DNA of 64,000 nucleotides from Paraburkholderia phytofirmans PsJN. Lineage in GTDB: Bacteria > Pseudomonadota > Gammaproteobacteria > Burkholderiales > Burkholderiaceae. Positions 52,894-61,662 of this stretch are shown piece after piece; within the stretch, counting starts at the first letter, position 1; the number at the start of each line of letters is the position of its first letter. A program made the translations under genes and the position numbers. Under the pieces are notes generated by a model that saw only the letters and a list, made by a program, of their open reading frames with translations, had not been told where the DNA came from and did no database searches. The stretch covers positions 2,418,001 through 2,482,000 of the forward strand of contig NC_010676.1 in assembly GCF_000020125.1 (NCBI RefSeq), in the 5' to 3' direction.

Positions 52894-53634
52894 TCAATCC
52901 TGCAAGCCGCGCACGTTCCGATAAGAACAGCGGCTCGAATCGACAAAGCGCACACGGAATTCGACCGGCTGGTCCTTGAACGTGAACGCCGTCCGCTCGA
53001 TGCGCAACACCGGCGCGCCGGCTTCGATATTCAGTGCGCGCGCCACTTCTTCGTCGGCGATTGCGCCACCCAGATCTTCCACCACGCGCACGACCGAAAT
53101 TCCAAAGTGCTCCTGGTAAAAGCCGTAAATGGAACCGCGCCGTGCCTTGAACATCTCGGCTTCGAGCGTCGGGAACACGTCGAGCGGAAACCACAAACGA
53201 TCGAGCATGACAGGCACGTCGTCATGCAGCCGAAGATTGTCGGCGGTGGCAAGCCGTGCGCCGCGCGCGAGCTTGAGCGTCGCGGCGAGTTCCGGGCTCG
53301 CGCGCTCCTTGCCGAAACGCAGCAGGCGCGCGGTGACTTTCAGTAATTCGCCGTCTGTATCGACGAAGCTGAAGTAGTGGTCGAACGCATGTTCATCGGC
53401 GAACTTCGCGACGATCGTGCCGCGCCCCGCCCGGCGAATCAGCAGACGCTCGGCCACCAGTTCTTCGACCGCGCGGCGGATCGTGCCGATGCCGACGCCG
53501 AATACCTCGGCTAGCTGCGGCTCCGTGGGGATCTTGTCGCCGGCCGTCCATTGGCCGGTACGAAGGCGCTCGAGAATACCGGCGCGGACGATTTCATAGA
53601 GCGGTTGCTCTCCCGGAGTACGAAGTCCTGGCAT
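52894..53634 (-). CDS. GntR family (UTRA domain) transcriptional regulator
   Basis: 246 residues. Winged helix IPTEPQLAEVFGVGIGTIRRAVEELVAERLLIRRAGRGT, then the UTRA ligand domain from about residue 85 (ARLLRFGKERASPELAATL; ADEEVARALNIEAGAPVLRIERTAF). HutC-type regulators respond to a small metabolite. It is divergent from the VOC/MFS pair; the palindrome at 53874 next to the VOC promoter is a candidate site. Confidence 0.9.
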   Translation of the reverse strand: MPGLRTPGEQPLYEIVRAGILERLRTGQWTAGDKIPTEPQLAEVFGVGIGTIRRAVEELVAERLLIRRAGRGTIVAKFADEHAFDHYFSFVDTDGELLKVTARLLRFGKERASPELAATLKLARGARLATADNLRLHDDVPVMLDRLWFPLDVFPTLEAEMFKARRGSIYGFYQEHFGISVVRVVEDLGGAIADEEVARALNIEAGAPVLRIERTAFTFKDQPVEFRVRFVDSSRCSYRNVRGLQD

Positions 53635-53968
53635 TCAGGTCAGTGTCAGAGTGAAGAAAAAGGAATCGAAAAAAGCCGCTGTATCCACGCCGCGACGACT
53701 ACGCGACGCACACGTTTCGTGCGCCGCTTGCGGTCCGATTCGCGGCCCGGATGGCGAATTCCGGAAGGATACAGGATCGACACCTAAATGCATCACCGCG
53801 ACAAGCCTCGAGTTCTTAGCGACCGCGAAGATTGAAGACAATCGGCATCGACCCGAACCCATTAATTAATTCTAATCATTCGAATGATTCGATTGACTGC
53901 GACGTGATGTCGTCTTAGACTGATCTTCATCGCGCAACCACGCGCGCTTACATCAGAGGAGATGAGCC
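53635..53968. other. divergent regulatory region, GntR/UTRA to VOC
   Basis: About 330 bases without a supported gene. The rightmost 100 bases are AT-rich and carry a palindrome and promoter (53874-53921). Confidence 0.55.
53874..53921 (+). promoter_or_regulatory. promoter with adjacent 16-bp palindrome
   Basis: AATCATTCGAATGATT (53874-53889) is a perfect palindrome ending four bases before TTGACT (53893-53898), which with a 17-base spacer and TAGACT (53916-53921) forms a good sigma70 promoter for the VOC gene. Confidence 0.6.
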
Positions 53969-54400
53969 ATGCCGAATTTCATCAAGCACATTGCATTCAA
54001 GGTTGAAGATGTCGAGAAGGAACGCGCGTTCTATGAGAACGTGTTCGGCTACAAGCACGTGAATACGGTGCGTCGCAAGGGCAAGAACGGCGACCACATT
54101 TCGCATCACCTGACCGACGGTTATATGGACCTGACGTTGATTCACTATGAGCAATCGGATTCGGACGAAGCCGACTTCGCCGGCCCGGCGCCGTGCATTC
54201 ACCACATCGGCATGGAAGTGGAAGACCTTGACGCGTTCATCGCGCAAATCAAGGAAAACGGCGGCGAAATCCTGACGGCGCCGGGTCATCTGCCGGTCAA
54301 GTTCCGTTCGCCGAACGGCCCGGTTGCGGAAGTCGTGCCCATGGACCGCTGGGAAAAGAAGACGCTCGCCGCCGGCGTACACGGCGAAGTGCTCGAGTAA
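53969..54400 (+). CDS. VOC family protein (glyoxalase/methylmalonyl-CoA-epimerase-like)
   Basis: 143 residues after a GAGGAG ribosome site. IKHIAFKVEDVEKERAFYENVFG, HHIGMEVEDLDAFIAQIKENGG and RSPNGPVAEVVP are the paired beta-alpha-beta-beta-beta modules of the vicinal-oxygen-chelate fold; His residues and a late glutamate could bind one metal. Epimerase, lyase or dioxygenase functions all occur in the fold. It lies upstream of and co-directional with an ACS-type MFS gene. Confidence 0.87.
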   Translation: MPNFIKHIAFKVEDVEKERAFYENVFGYKHVNTVRRKGKNGDHISHHLTDGYMDLTLIHYEQSDSDEADFAGPAPCIHHIGMEVEDLDAFIAQIKENGGEILTAPGHLPVKFRSPNGPVAEVVPMDRWEKKTLAAGVHGEVLE

Positions 54401-54501
54401 GTACGTTCAGGTTCGCGTTTCAGCTCGCATTACACCAATTCAATAGCGAGCCATTCGACGTACGGCGACGTGGGGCGATCCCCGCGGCGCCGCGACACCA
54501 A

Positions 54502-54525
54502 ACGCAACGGCACGTGCCGTTGCGT
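54502..54525. promoter_or_regulatory. 24-bp perfect palindrome upstream of the MFS gene
   Basis: Arms of 12 bases from ACGCAACGGCAC mirror exactly with no spacer. It ends nine bases before the GGAGGAG ribosome site of the MFS gene at 54546. As RNA it could fold over the ribosome site or act as an attenuator; as DNA it is a strong operator candidate. Confidence 0.6.
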
Positions 54526-54545
54526 AGTCGCAAGGAGGAGACACG

Positions 54546-55859
54546 ATGGAATCGATCCGCCGCCGCAACCGCTTTTCCGCGACGACAGGCGTACTGATTG
54601 TCCTGTGCATCATGTCGTTCCTGATGTATGTGGACCGCACCAACATTTCCACCGCGGCTCTCGCGATCCGTCGGGATCTGCATCTGAGCAACTCGCAGCT
54701 TGGCATCGTGTTTTCCGCTTTTGCGCTGACCTACGCGCTCGCGATGATTCCAGGCGGCTTTATCGGCGACCGTCTCGGCGCCCGCAAGATGCTCGCCGTA
54801 TGCGGCGTGCTGTGGGGGCTCGGCACGCTCCTCACTGGCTTTGCCGGCGGGCTGGGGACACTGCTGCTCGCGCGCTTCGTCGTCGGGTTGGGTGAAAGCC
54901 CGATCGTGCCCGCGTCCGCCCGCGCATTGACCGCATGGATGGAACCCGAGCGGCGCGGCTTTTCGCAAGGCATCACGCATGCCTGTGCCCGGCTCGGCAA
55001 CGCATCGACGCCGATTCTCGTCGCCGGTTTGATCACCGCGTTTTCATGGCACATCGCTTTTATCGTGCTCGGCGCGGCGAGTCTCGCGTGGGTCGTGCTG
55101 TGGGTCTGGTATTACCGCGACAATCCCGCCGATCATCCGGGCATCACGCCTCAGGACATCGCTCGCCTGCCCGCGAAACTCGGCAAGACACGCGTGCCGA
55201 TGCGCTGGCCGCCGCTCTTGCGCGCGCTTTGGCCGGCTACTGTAGTGAGCTTCTGTCACGGCTGGATTCTGTGGTTCTTTCTCAACTGGATGCCGTCGTT
55301 TTTCGCACAGGCGTATCACCTGAATATCCGGCATTCGGCAATCTTCAGTTCGGGGATTTTCCTGAGCGGTGTAGTCGGCACCACGCTTGGGGGCTCGCTC
55401 AGCGATCTGATGCTCAAGAAGACCGGCAACATTCGCCGCTCGCGTCAGACGCTGATTACCGTGGGTTTTCTCGCACCGATCGTGTTCTTCGTGCCGATGT
55501 TCCTGCATACGTCGCCGACGCTCGCCGCGCTCTCGCTGGCTGCCGCGCTGTTTCTCTCCGAACTGGTGACCGCACCGTTGTGGGCCGTCGCGATGGATCT
55601 CGCGCCCAATCACGCGGCGACCTCGAGCAGCATCATGAACACGGGGCTCGGCATTGCGGCATCGGTGTCGCCACCGCTGGTCGGCTGGCTGGTCGATACC
55701 ATGCATTCGTGGCAACCGGTGTTCGCGCTGTCGATGTTCTTTCTCGTGCTCGGACCGATTGCCGCGCACTGGATTCGCCCAGACCGTCCCTATCTCGGCG
55801 AGCCGGAAGCAGAAACGAAAGAAGCCGGCGGTTTTGCGGCGCGGATGGACGCTTATTGA
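54546..55859 (+). CDS. MFS transporter, anion:cation symporter type
   Basis: 437 residues after AAGGAGGAGACACG. Twelve membrane segments, with CIMSFLMYVDRTNISTAALAI, ARFVVGLGESPIVPASARAL and RDNPADHPG, all ACS-type motifs. Resembles the carrier at 47448. Likely cotranscribed with the VOC gene and controlled by the GntR/UTRA regulator; substrate unassigned. Confidence 0.88.
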   Translation: MESIRRRNRFSATTGVLIVLCIMSFLMYVDRTNISTAALAIRRDLHLSNSQLGIVFSAFALTYALAMIPGGFIGDRLGARKMLAVCGVLWGLGTLLTGFAGGLGTLLLARFVVGLGESPIVPASARALTAWMEPERRGFSQGITHACARLGNASTPILVAGLITAFSWHIAFIVLGAASLAWVVLWVWYYRDNPADHPGITPQDIARLPAKLGKTRVPMRWPPLLRALWPATVVSFCHGWILWFFLNWMPSFFAQAYHLNIRHSAIFSSGIFLSGVVGTTLGGSLSDLMLKKTGNIRRSRQTLITVGFLAPIVFFVPMFLHTSPTLAALSLAAALFLSELVTAPLWAVAMDLAPNHAATSSSIMNTGLGIAASVSPPLVGWLVDTMHSWQPVFALSMFFLVLGPIAAHWIRPDRPYLGEPEAETKEAGGFAARMDAY

Positions 55860-55941
55860 ACGCGCCGCCCGGTCGACGCATATCGGCTAACTACGAGTCG
55901 TGTGCGTCGAACCTCGCGGAGTGTGCGTACGAAATCGCAGG

Positions 55942-56304
55942 CTAGGACTTCGCGGCGTTGCCGCTGTCGTTGCCGCTGCCATTGCCATTGTCATCCCCGA
56001 TGACGCCGAACTCGACGGGCGTCTTCACGTAGAACAGATGCACGCCATCGGCGCGCAGCCGGTCGAATAACCGGTCGGCTTCGTCGCTCGTCATCGCCAT
56101 CACGACGGACAAGGGCTGGTCCGCCAACTCGAAAAAGTGCGCGGAGTGAATGCGGTGATGGTGGCCGATTCCTTCGCAGGCCGGTATCACCGTTGCACCG
56201 CGCAAACCGAGTTCGCCCGCAAGATGGACGAGCCAATCGGCCAGCGGCTTGCCGTGATGGCGGCGATCCTGTTGAGTAAAGAAGGTGACCTGATAGCCGT
56301 TCAT
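55942..56304 (-). CDS. DUF190 domain-containing protein
   Basis: 120 residues, GGGAG eight bases before the ATG at 56304. NGYQVTFFTQQDRRHHGKPLADWL and ATVIPACEGIGHHHRIHSAHFFELADQPLSVVM match the DUF190 (PII-like, GlnB-fold) family. The family often sits beside fluoride exporters (CrcB), but none is visible here. The C-terminal tail is rich in Gly, Asn, Ser and Asp. Likely a small-ligand-binding regulator; target unknown. Confidence 0.85.
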   Translation of the reverse strand: MNGYQVTFFTQQDRRHHGKPLADWLVHLAGELGLRGATVIPACEGIGHHHRIHSAHFFELADQPLSVVMAMTSDEADRLFDRLRADGVHLFYVKTPVEFGVIGDDNGNGSGNDSGNAAKS

Positions 56305-56458
56305 GTCGGTGTCTCCCGTCCGCGCTGGATCGCTGCCGATATTCCCGTCAGTTGAGAGTTGGGCGCGGCAAAACCCTGCGTCGCCGGTTCGGCGCAGTCA
56401 TTGGCATCGTCAGCCAAGCTATGAAATAAGTGTAGATGCCGGGCAGAACTACTGCCAG

Positions 56459-57673
56459 CTAAGGCTGGCGGGGGGTCGGGTATTCCTGCTGCCAGCAGCG
56501 CAGGCCGAACAGCGGCACGAGCCCATAAGCGTGGTCCAGCATGTCCGACTGCAGTATTTCGTACGGCTCCCAGCTGGTTTCGTCGACGTAGAGAAAAATC
56601 TCCAGCGCGACGACGGGCTGGCTGGACTGCACCTGGCGAATCACAACAGGCATGTCGTGGCGGATCGCCGGATGAGCGCGAAAATGCGCGCTCAAATAGA
56701 GACGATAAAGGCCTAGATTCGTGCGGCGCTGCGTGCCGGCGGGCGCAAATGCCGTGAGCGGCGGGTCGATATCGCTATGCAGGCGGGCGAGCAGCGCCTC
56801 GTCGGGAAAGCGGACCGTGTCGGCGTCGAAATGAATCGAATGCTTGACCCGTCTGCCGCCCGACTCGGTCATGCCGCGCCAGTTTTTCACACCGCTCGTC
56901 AGTAAAACGTAGCTCGGCACCATGACGATCGAGTTATCGAAGTTCTGCACCTTGATCGTGTTCAACGCAATGTCGATCACCGTGCCGTCGGCAACGAAGC
57001 CGGGCACTTCGATCCAGTCGCCCACCCGCAGCATGTCGTAGGCGGCGAGCTGAATACTTGCGACGAAACCGAGCAGCGTCTCGCGGAAAATGATGATGAG
57101 CAGCGCCGTCATCGCGCTGAGGCCCGTGAGGAAGTAAGCGGGCGAACGCTCGAGCAACACCGAAATCACGGCGATCAGCGCAATCACATAGAGCACGATG
57201 GTGGCGATCTGCAGGAAGCTCTTGATCGGCCGCTCGCTCGCGGAGGGGAAGTGACTGTAGCGCTCGCTGACGCTGTCGAGGAACGCCAGCGCGGCACGCA
57301 GCACGGTGTACACCATGTAGCAGGCCGCCAGCACCGACAGCGGATGCCCGAGCGCCGCGATCAGCGGGAACGTGATGCCGGAAAGCAGCGGGCCTGCCGC
57401 GTAGACGATCGCGGCGGGCACGAGCGGCGCGAGCCGATGAAAGACCTTGTGGCGCTCGGCGGCTTGCAACCACTTGTGCCGCTCCTGGCGCGCGAGGCGG
57501 CTGACGATCAACAGCATGATCGAACGCGTCACGTAGTAACAGATCGTGCTGGCCAGCAGAATCGCGACCAGCAGCGCCACGACGAGCAGTATCGCGACGA
57601 ACTCACTGTCGGTGTAGACGTGGAAGTGATGCCAGTCTGGTCCGCTTTCGATACGCAGCGTATTGTCGAACAT
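56459..57673 (-). CDS. mechanosensitive ion channel family protein (YbdG-like)
   Basis: 404 residues from the ATG at 57673 (GGGAG upstream); the frame extends seven residues further. About five membrane helices precede the MscS pore helix and beta domain: FRETLLGFVASIQLAAYDMLRVGDWIEVPG, DGTVIDIALNTIKVQNFDNSIVMVPSY. GRRVKHSIHFDADTVRF and the C-terminal domain fit the YbdG/MscM branch rather than MscS itself. It would relieve osmotic downshock at the inner membrane. Confidence 0.9.
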   Translation of the reverse strand: MFDNTLRIESGPDWHHFHVYTDSEFVAILLVVALLVAILLASTICYYVTRSIMLLIVSRLARQERHKWLQAAERHKVFHRLAPLVPAAIVYAAGPLLSGITFPLIAALGHPLSVLAACYMVYTVLRAALAFLDSVSERYSHFPSASERPIKSFLQIATIVLYVIALIAVISVLLERSPAYFLTGLSAMTALLIIIFRETLLGFVASIQLAAYDMLRVGDWIEVPGFVADGTVIDIALNTIKVQNFDNSIVMVPSYVLLTSGVKNWRGMTESGGRRVKHSIHFDADTVRFPDEALLARLHSDIDPPLTAFAPAGTQRRTNLGLYRLYLSAHFRAHPAIRHDMPVVIRQVQSSQPVVALEIFLYVDETSWEPYEILQSDMLDHAYGLVPLFGLRCWQQEYPTPRQP

Positions 57674-57900
57674 GGTTTCTCCCATTGCCGGCAAACCTGG
57701 CGCGGCCGCAGCGATTCACGGCGCCCGCAACTCACGTACTTTCTTTTCCACCACCGCCGCAGCAATGTTCGCAACGTGTGAATCTGGAAGAAGGCGGGCT
57801 GCAACCCTTCCAGCGGCTCATGAGCGGCACACCGCATCGTACAGCCCGCGGATTGGTAATTGCACTGAATGAACCCTGCTCTGGCCCGGATGGAGTTTCA

Positions 57901-58389
57901 TCATCCCTGCTCAATGCCAAGGAGCCGCGCGTCCAGCCGCCGCGCTAGCGCCGCGCCGCCCTCGCGCATCACCGCGTCGTGGTTCCACTGGAAAACCGGT
58001 CGCAACAACGGCGCCAACGCATTCATCCATGCGCGCTTCGTATGCACGCACCAGTCATAGCGGACCACGGTCAGATTGCGCCCGTCGGTCGAAAAGCTCC
58101 ACCGGCCAGCGCCTTCGACGTCGCCACTGGCCTCACCCTCCAGCGCGACCAACGGATCGACGCGCGTCACCCGCATATCGAACACCAGACGATAGGGCAA
58201 CCGGCCTTTCCATGTATAGCGCTGAACGAGGCCGACGCCTTGATCCGAACCCGCCTCCAGTTGGTCCACGCGCTCGACGTTATGCCACCATTCGGGCCAG
58301 CGCGCCGAGTCCTGGATTGCCGCCCACACGTCCTGCACTGGCGCATCGATACGCCAGATGGTGGAAAAGCGGTATTCGACCGTGCGCAA
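57901..58389 (-). CDS. SRPBCC family protein
   Basis: 162 residues from a TTG start with GGAGG four bases upstream; there is no ATG/GTG in a better position. YRFSTIWRIDAPVQDVWAAIQDSARWPEWWHNVERV is the standard start-like helix-grip motif, and GLVQRYTWKGRLPYRLVFDMRVTRVDPL forms the beta sheet of the hydrophobic pocket. It is probably a lipid/ligand-binding protein or polyketide-cyclase-like protein. No operon partner is visible. Confidence 0.8.
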   Translation of the reverse strand: MRTVEYRFSTIWRIDAPVQDVWAAIQDSARWPEWWHNVERVDQLEAGSDQGVGLVQRYTWKGRLPYRLVFDMRVTRVDPLVALEGEASGDVEGAGRWSFSTDGRNLTVVRYDWCVHTKRAWMNALAPLLRPVFQWNHDAVMREGGAALARRLDARLLGIEQG

Positions 58390-58619
58390 GCTGCCTCCAT
58401 TCTTAGTATTCTTCTAGAGATTCTGGCAGATGCTCGCTGCACTTGCCATCACCGGCGAAACAGCGCAGCGCGGCAAAACGTCGAACAGAAAGAAGCAGCT
58501 TATCAGCGTCGGCGATGCCTACCATCGATATGACTTATGCTAAGAGAAAAGTTCGCGCACGAACTAAATCCCAACAAAAAAAGCGCCGTTCTTCGGAGCG
58601 CACCAGGTGAGGTTGAAAC

Positions 58620-59054
58620 ATGGATCATCGGCTCGTGTATCTGCTCAATGTGGGCCAAAAGCGCCTGCATCGGTGGTCGCAGACTCGGACAGCCGCAGGT
58701 GGAGTCACTGCGACGCAGGCCAGGCTGCTTTTCTTTCTCGGGAAAAACGACGGAGCTCTCACCAGCGAGGCGGCCGCGGCGCTCGATCTCAAGGCGCCGG
58801 GAATGAGCGGGTTGGTCGATAGAGCTGAGCGGGCCGGTCTTGTGGAACGCCACTCGGACGAACTCGATGGGCGTGCGTCGCGACTTTGGTTAACGGCCGC
58901 CGGACGCGCCGCACTCAAGCGATCGAAGTCAGGCCTTGCCGAGTTGAACGCACGCCTGACGGAGGGATTTACAGAGTCCGAGATCGACGTGGTTACGCGC
59001 TGGCTGACGAGTTTGCAGGACAAGTTTCCCGACGTCGGCGAGGAAACGGAATAG
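58620..59054 (+). CDS. MarR family transcriptional regulator
   Basis: 144 residues from the ATG at 58620 (GAGG seven bases upstream). Winged helix LTSEAAAALDLKAPGMSGLVDRAERAGLVERHSDELDGRASRLWLT, with the dimer helices at both ends. It precedes the sugar ABC importer on the same strand, separated by a terminator and tandem palindromes that look like MarR sites. MarR proteins usually repress and are released by a small phenolic or metabolite; the ligand here is unknown. Confidence 0.88.
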   Translation: MDHRLVYLLNVGQKRLHRWSQTRTAAGGVTATQARLLFFLGKNDGALTSEAAAALDLKAPGMSGLVDRAERAGLVERHSDELDGRASRLWLTAAGRAALKRSKSGLAELNARLTEGFTESEIDVVTRWLTSLQDKFPDVGEETE

Positions 59055-59071
59055 AGCGACACCTGAGCACC

Positions 59072-59097
59072 GCGGCACCGCCGTGTCGCCGTTTTTT
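59072..59097 (+). terminator. rho-independent terminator of the MarR gene
   Basis: GCGGCAC (59072-59078), 4-base loop, GTGTCGC (59083-59089, one G-T pair), then TTTTTT at 59092-59097. Confidence 0.75.
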
Positions 59098-59193
59098 GCC
59101 CGGCAGTGCACACTGCCCCCATCCTCATCTCCAAACATTTGCTCAGACTATCTACGAGTATGCACTCCGAGCACAGCTGAGCCCGTCAACATG

Positions 59194-59227
59194 TTCGCAT
59201 GCGAAATATATAAAATTCGCATGCGAA
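59194..59227. promoter_or_regulatory. tandem 12-bp palindromes, MarR-type operator
   Basis: TTCGCATGCGAA occurs at 59194-59205 and 59216-59227, centres 22 bases (two helical turns) apart with ATATATAAAA between. This AT-rich spacer could be a -10 region blocked when both sites are occupied. Confidence 0.7.
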
Positions 59228-59575
59228 ATAAACATATTTGTCATCGACAAAGTAGATGTGCAGCAAGCTTTCAATTCAGCGTATTGCACGTTGCGAATCC
59301 CAATAATTGGTCTGCAGATGCCTCAAAGTGCGAGCGAAAATGGAATGAATCACACGTCGGTGATTCACTAGTCAGAGAAGTTAAGGGTATACATTGATTA
59401 GTAGGCAAAAGTGCGTGATATAGCATTTTCTGAGGGTTAGTCATGCGTACGCGCGTGCACGTGGGCATTTCGAAAGGAGTGGTGCCCGGCTCCGGTGCCT
59501 GTCTTGCCGGAGCTTTTCCTGCTTGCGCCGTTACAACCAGTAAAACGTTCGACAACTGAGAGACGGGAGACTGAG

Positions 59576-60664
59576 ATGGCGCAATCGAAGGAAGACAAGG
59601 ACGAAGTACAGGGCATGCGTCGCGGATTGCTGCAGGGTGCGGGCATATCCGCAGCATTGGCGCTAATGGGTGGAATGGGTGGAATGATCTCGTCGGCCCA
59701 GGCGGCGGAAGGCGGTTCATTTCCGGCGCACAAGCGATGGAAGATCGTCTTCGTCAATCATGTCACGACGAATCCGTTCTTCGTGCCCACGCAATACGGC
59801 ATTCAGGACGCGACCGCCTTGCTGGGCATGGACTATCAATGGACCGGCTCCGCCAACGCCGACATCGGCGAAATGGTGAATGCGGTCAACGCGGCGATTG
59901 CCGCGAAAGCCGACGCAATCGCCGTCCCAATCGTCGATCCCAAGGCGTTCGACAAACCCATTCAGGCCGCGCTCGACGCCGGCATTCCCGTTTTCGCCTA
60001 CAACGCCGACGCACCTTCGGGTTCCACGAATCCGCGCCTCGCGTATATCGGCCAGGATCTTTATCTGTCCGGTTATCAGATGGGCGAGCGGATCGCGAAC
60101 CTCATCGATAGCGGCCTGGTCGCGCTCTTTATCGCCACGCCGGGCCAGCTCAACATTCAACCCCGGCTCGATGGCGCGGTGGCTGCAATCAAGAAATCGG
60201 GCAAGAAGATCGACGTGCAGACCATCGCCACCGGCGCGACCGTCAACGAAGAACTCTCCAAGATCAAATCCTTCTATCTCGGCCACCAGGATCTCAAAGG
60301 CATGTTCGCGGTGGACGCGGGCAGCACGCAGGGCGTCGCCGTGACAATGAAGGAATCCAACCTGCCGTCCAAAGGCGTCCACGGCGGCGGCTTTGACCTG
60401 TTGCCGCGCACGGTCGATCTGATTAACGAGGGCTTCCTCGATTTCACGATCGACCAGCAACCGTACGTGCAGGGTTTTTATACCGTGGTCCAGGCGTTCA
60501 CCTTTCTCGCCTCCGGCGGACTCGTCGGGCCGGCCAACGTGAATACGGGTCTGAAGTTCGTCACCAAGGGCACAGTCGATCCGTACCTGAACACGTCGAC
60601 GCGCTATGAAGGCAAGAGCACGAAAGCCCAGATCGTGCCACGCACGGGTGCGATCAAAGGGTGA
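59576..60664 (+). CDS. sugar ABC transporter substrate-binding protein
   Basis: 362 residues from the ATG at 59576 (GGGAGACTGAG upstream). A long hydrophilic start leads to a signal (RRGLLQGAGISAALALM, cleaved near AQAAE). IVFVNHVTTNPFFVPTQYGIQDAT, VDPKAFDKPIQAALDAGIPVFAYNAD and GHQDLKGMFAVDAGSTQGVA are the ribose/fructose-binding family motifs. It feeds the overlapping permease and single-domain ATPase. No sugar kinase or isomerase gene is adjacent. Confidence 0.9.
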   Translation: MAQSKEDKDEVQGMRRGLLQGAGISAALALMGGMGGMISSAQAAEGGSFPAHKRWKIVFVNHVTTNPFFVPTQYGIQDATALLGMDYQWTGSANADIGEMVNAVNAAIAAKADAIAVPIVDPKAFDKPIQAALDAGIPVFAYNADAPSGSTNPRLAYIGQDLYLSGYQMGERIANLIDSGLVALFIATPGQLNIQPRLDGAVAAIKKSGKKIDVQTIATGATVNEELSKIKSFYLGHQDLKGMFAVDAGSTQGVAVTMKESNLPSKGVHGGGFDLLPRTVDLINEGFLDFTIDQQPYVQGFYTVVQAFTFLASGGLVGPANVNTGLKFVTKGTVDPYLNTSTRYEGKSTKAQIVPRTGAIKG

Positions 60665-61662
60665 CGTCTTCCGTGACGGACGCCCAGAAACCCGCCAAAC
60701 GTCCGAGGCGCTGGTCAGGCGCGCTCGGGCGTTCCAGCGAGATCCGCATCTTTGCGGTGGCGCTCATCCTTTGCGTCTACTTCGAGACGGTCAACCATGA
60801 CTTTCTGCTGACGGGCGCGAGTCTGCAGAATCTCTCGCAGTTCATCGCACCAGTGGCGATCATTGCCTTTGGCGAAATCATGCTGATGATCGGCGGGGAG
60901 ATCGATCTCTCCGCCGGGATGGTCTTTGCGTTTGCGCCTTTCATCATGTATTTCGCCATCGAGGCGGGCTTGCCGCCATGGCTCGGGATGCTCGCCGGCG
61001 TGGTGGCCGCGGGCATCGTCGGGCTGATCAACGGCGCGGTGACGGTGTACCTGCGTATCCCTTCGTTCGTGACGACGCTCGGCACCTTGTTCTTCGTGAA
61101 CGGTCTCACGCTGACGATCTCGCGAGGCACGCCGGTTTCGCCACCGGAGAATTCAGCGTTCGCGGCATTCATGGGCGGATGGGGCTACAGCGAAATCATC
61201 TGGACGCTCGCGCTCGCGGCCTTCATGCACGTGCTGCTGCGCCACACACGCTGGGGTTTGCATACCATCGCTTCAGGCGCGAATCCGCTGGGCGCGAGTG
61301 AGGCAGGCATCCAGGTCAGACGCCTGAAGCTCGGCAACTTCATTCTTGCCGCGCTGCTCGCCGGACTGACCGGGATCCTGGAAGGTTTCCGCATCACGTC
61401 GATCGATCCGCAAGCAGGCGGCAACCAGATCATGTTTCTCGCCGTCGCCGCGGCCGTGATCGGCGGCACGCCCCTCGCCGGGGGATCGGGCACGATCATA
61501 GGCGGGCTGATCGGCGCGGCGGTGCTTGGCATTCTCAACGACGGCTTCACGCTGATCGGCATCAACGCCTTCACCTTCAACATGATTCTCGGCGCGGCGA
61601 TTCTCGGCGCCATGATCTTCAACATCCACGTGGTTCGTCTCGCACGCAAGGGGAATCTGTAA
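60661..61662 (+). CDS. sugar ABC transporter permease
   Basis: 333 residues from a GTG that overlaps the binding-protein stop. About nine hydrophobic helices, with IIAFGEIMLMIGGEIDLSAGMVFAF and LLAGLTGILEGFRITSIDPQAGGNQ, the EAA-like cytoplasmic region of the RbsC/FrcB family. The stop overlaps the ATPase start (TAATG), so the three genes are translationally linked. Confidence 0.92.
   Translation: MTSSVTDAQKPAKRPRRWSGALGRSSEIRIFAVALILCVYFETVNHDFLLTGASLQNLSQFIAPVAIIAFGEIMLMIGGEIDLSAGMVFAFAPFIMYFAIEAGLPPWLGMLAGVVAAGIVGLINGAVTVYLRIPSFVTTLGTLFFVNGLTLTISRGTPVSPPENSAFAAFMGGWGYSEIIWTLALAAFMHVLLRHTRWGLHTIASGANPLGASEAGIQVRRLKLGNFILAALLAGLTGILEGFRITSIDPQAGGNQIMFLAVAAAVIGGTPLAGGSGTIIGGLIGAAVLGILNDGFTLIGINAFTFNMILGAAILGAMIFNIHVVRLARKGNL

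Larger units (their letters stand above)
59055..59575. other. regulatory region upstream of the sugar ABC operon
   Basis: About 520 bases without a supported gene. In order: MarR terminator, GGCAGTG-CA-CACTGCC inverted repeat (59102-59117), tandem TTCGCATGCGAA palindromes, then AT-rich leader to the binding-protein start. Confidence 0.6.
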
